DNA from: Candidatus Sulfotelmatobacter sp.
GTDB taxonomy: Bacteria; Acidobacteriota; Terriglobia; Terriglobales; Acidobacteriaceae
Direction: 5' to 3'
Assembly (NCBI GenBank): GCA_030040725.1
Contig: JASHTD010000544.1
Location: forward strand, 1-5,436
DNA length: 5,436 nucleotides
Position 1 is the stretch's first letter; each line of letters begins with the position of its first letter. A program made the translations under genes and the position numbers. Of the stretch, positions 5,064 through 5,436 are shown piece by piece. The notes beneath the pieces are model-generated. The model was not told the origin of the DNA and did no database searches. It saw nothing but the letters and a program-made list of their open reading frames with translations.

Positions 5064-5436
5064 GTGCCTTTTGCCTGCCGTTTGCGATTTCTTTATAAAG
5101 ATTAAAGCGGTCGGAGACCTGCTAACACGAATCTGTGAGTGGCATCTACGGGTGCGCTGATAGTGGCACGGCCCCCAGGCGGTACCGCTACCCCCACTCT
5201 CTGGCAGGCTCATTTCGCGAAAGATTCGGTTTGCAATCGCCAATCGATCGCCTGAGCCGGGTTGCAAATAGGGTCCTCCGGAGACGGGCAAACCGGAATT
5301 AAAGGGCGTCCAACCAACCGGGCCGTAAGCCAGCTTCTGGGAAACCGCGCTTGGTGTCAATTGTTGTAGGCAGATGGGATGAGAAGGCCGGTCTCCGGAC
5401 GGGATGCGGAGTACGCTCCCAAGTTATCGACGTGCT
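5064..5436. other. Noncoding region downstream of the kinase
   Basis: No plausible gene is visible. A minus-strand frame covering 4992-5360 overlaps the kinase 3' end, lacks a ribosome binding site and has no recognisable motif. The region has an AT-rich stretch at 5083-5107, a small bulged hairpin at 5107-5122 (GGTC-GGA-GACC core), the hairpin at 5161-5196, and a 9-bp inverted pair, TCCGGAGAC at 5277-5285 with GTCTCCGGA at 5391-5399. No classical intrinsic terminator with a T-tract follows the kinase stop. The sequence may be the approach to a gene beyond the right edge. Confidence 0.5.
5161..5196. repeat. Hairpin related to the palindrome at 1073-1109
   Basis: TAGTGGCAC (5161-5169) can pair with GTACCGCTA (5182-5190) in a 9-position stem with one T-G wobble and one mismatch, enclosing a 12-base loop; inside lies a separate perfect palindrome GCGGTACCGC (5179-5188). 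The element begins TAGTGG and ends CCGCTACCCCCA, exactly as the element at 1075-1109 does, and is 36 bases long against 35. No T-tract follows. This suggests a shared repeat family with a variable core. Confidence 0.5.

Noticed and set aside
5061..5122. Possible intrinsic terminator after the kinase
   Set aside because: The small bulged hairpin at 5107-5122 is weak and no T-tract follows it.
4992..5360. Minus-strand frame of 122 codons across the kinase 3' end
   Set aside because: It overlaps the conserved end of the kinase, has no RBS and no recognisable protein features.
5277..5399. 9-bp inverted pair TCCGGAGAC / GTCTCCGGA
   Set aside because: The arms are over 100 bases apart, do not extend beyond 9 bp, and such a pair is compatible with chance in GC-rich DNA.

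Overview
The window looks like chromosomal DNA from an acidobacterium (Acidobacteriota, probably class Terriglobia). This rests on recognised protein style, not on a database search. The 988-residue Ser/Thr kinase opens with MIGQTISHYRI and joins a Pkn2-type kinase domain to a membrane helix, a TolB-like domain and TPR repeats. That layout is typical of the many receptor-like kinases in these genomes. The moderately GC-rich composition, a DUF4242 protein and a large TPR regulator fit the same group.

Layout from left to right. (1) Positions 1-551 hold the C-terminal end of a TPR-rich protein, probably the tail of a large ATPase/TPR regulator; its start lies outside the window. (2) Convergent to it, with one base between the stop codons, lies a small minus-strand DUF4242 gene (553-825). 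It has a good Shine-Dalgarno sequence and a plausible extended -10 promoter. (3) Positions 855-1245 hold no convincing gene but contain two hairpins, one of them a near-perfect palindrome at 1073-1105. (4) Positions 1246-2002 look like a zone of gene decay. A minus-strand frame ends in a recognisable acidobacterial hypothetical-protein C-terminus. An unrecognised short plus-strand frame overlaps its start, and after it comes a plus-strand fragment resembling the end of an HNH endonuclease. (5) Positions 1990-2096 are a compact control region: a tandem decamer, several GTCAA/TTGAC half-sites and a near-consensus sigma-70-type promoter whose predicted transcript starts only a few bases before the kinase ATG. 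(6) The kinase fills 2097-5063. (7) Positions 5064-5436 are apparently noncoding and include a hairpin that shares its outer sequence and length with the palindrome at 1073-1109.

The genes do not form an operon: they differ in strand and are separated by decayed sequence. The only functional theme is signalling, from the kinase with an extracytoplasmic sensor/TPR part and the TPR regulator end. I see no CRISPR array, tRNA, rRNA, intact transposase or defence cassette, and no convincing new multi-gene system. The most unusual signals are the paired hairpin elements, the kinase promoter with its tandem decamer and almost absent leader, and the HNH-like remnant.
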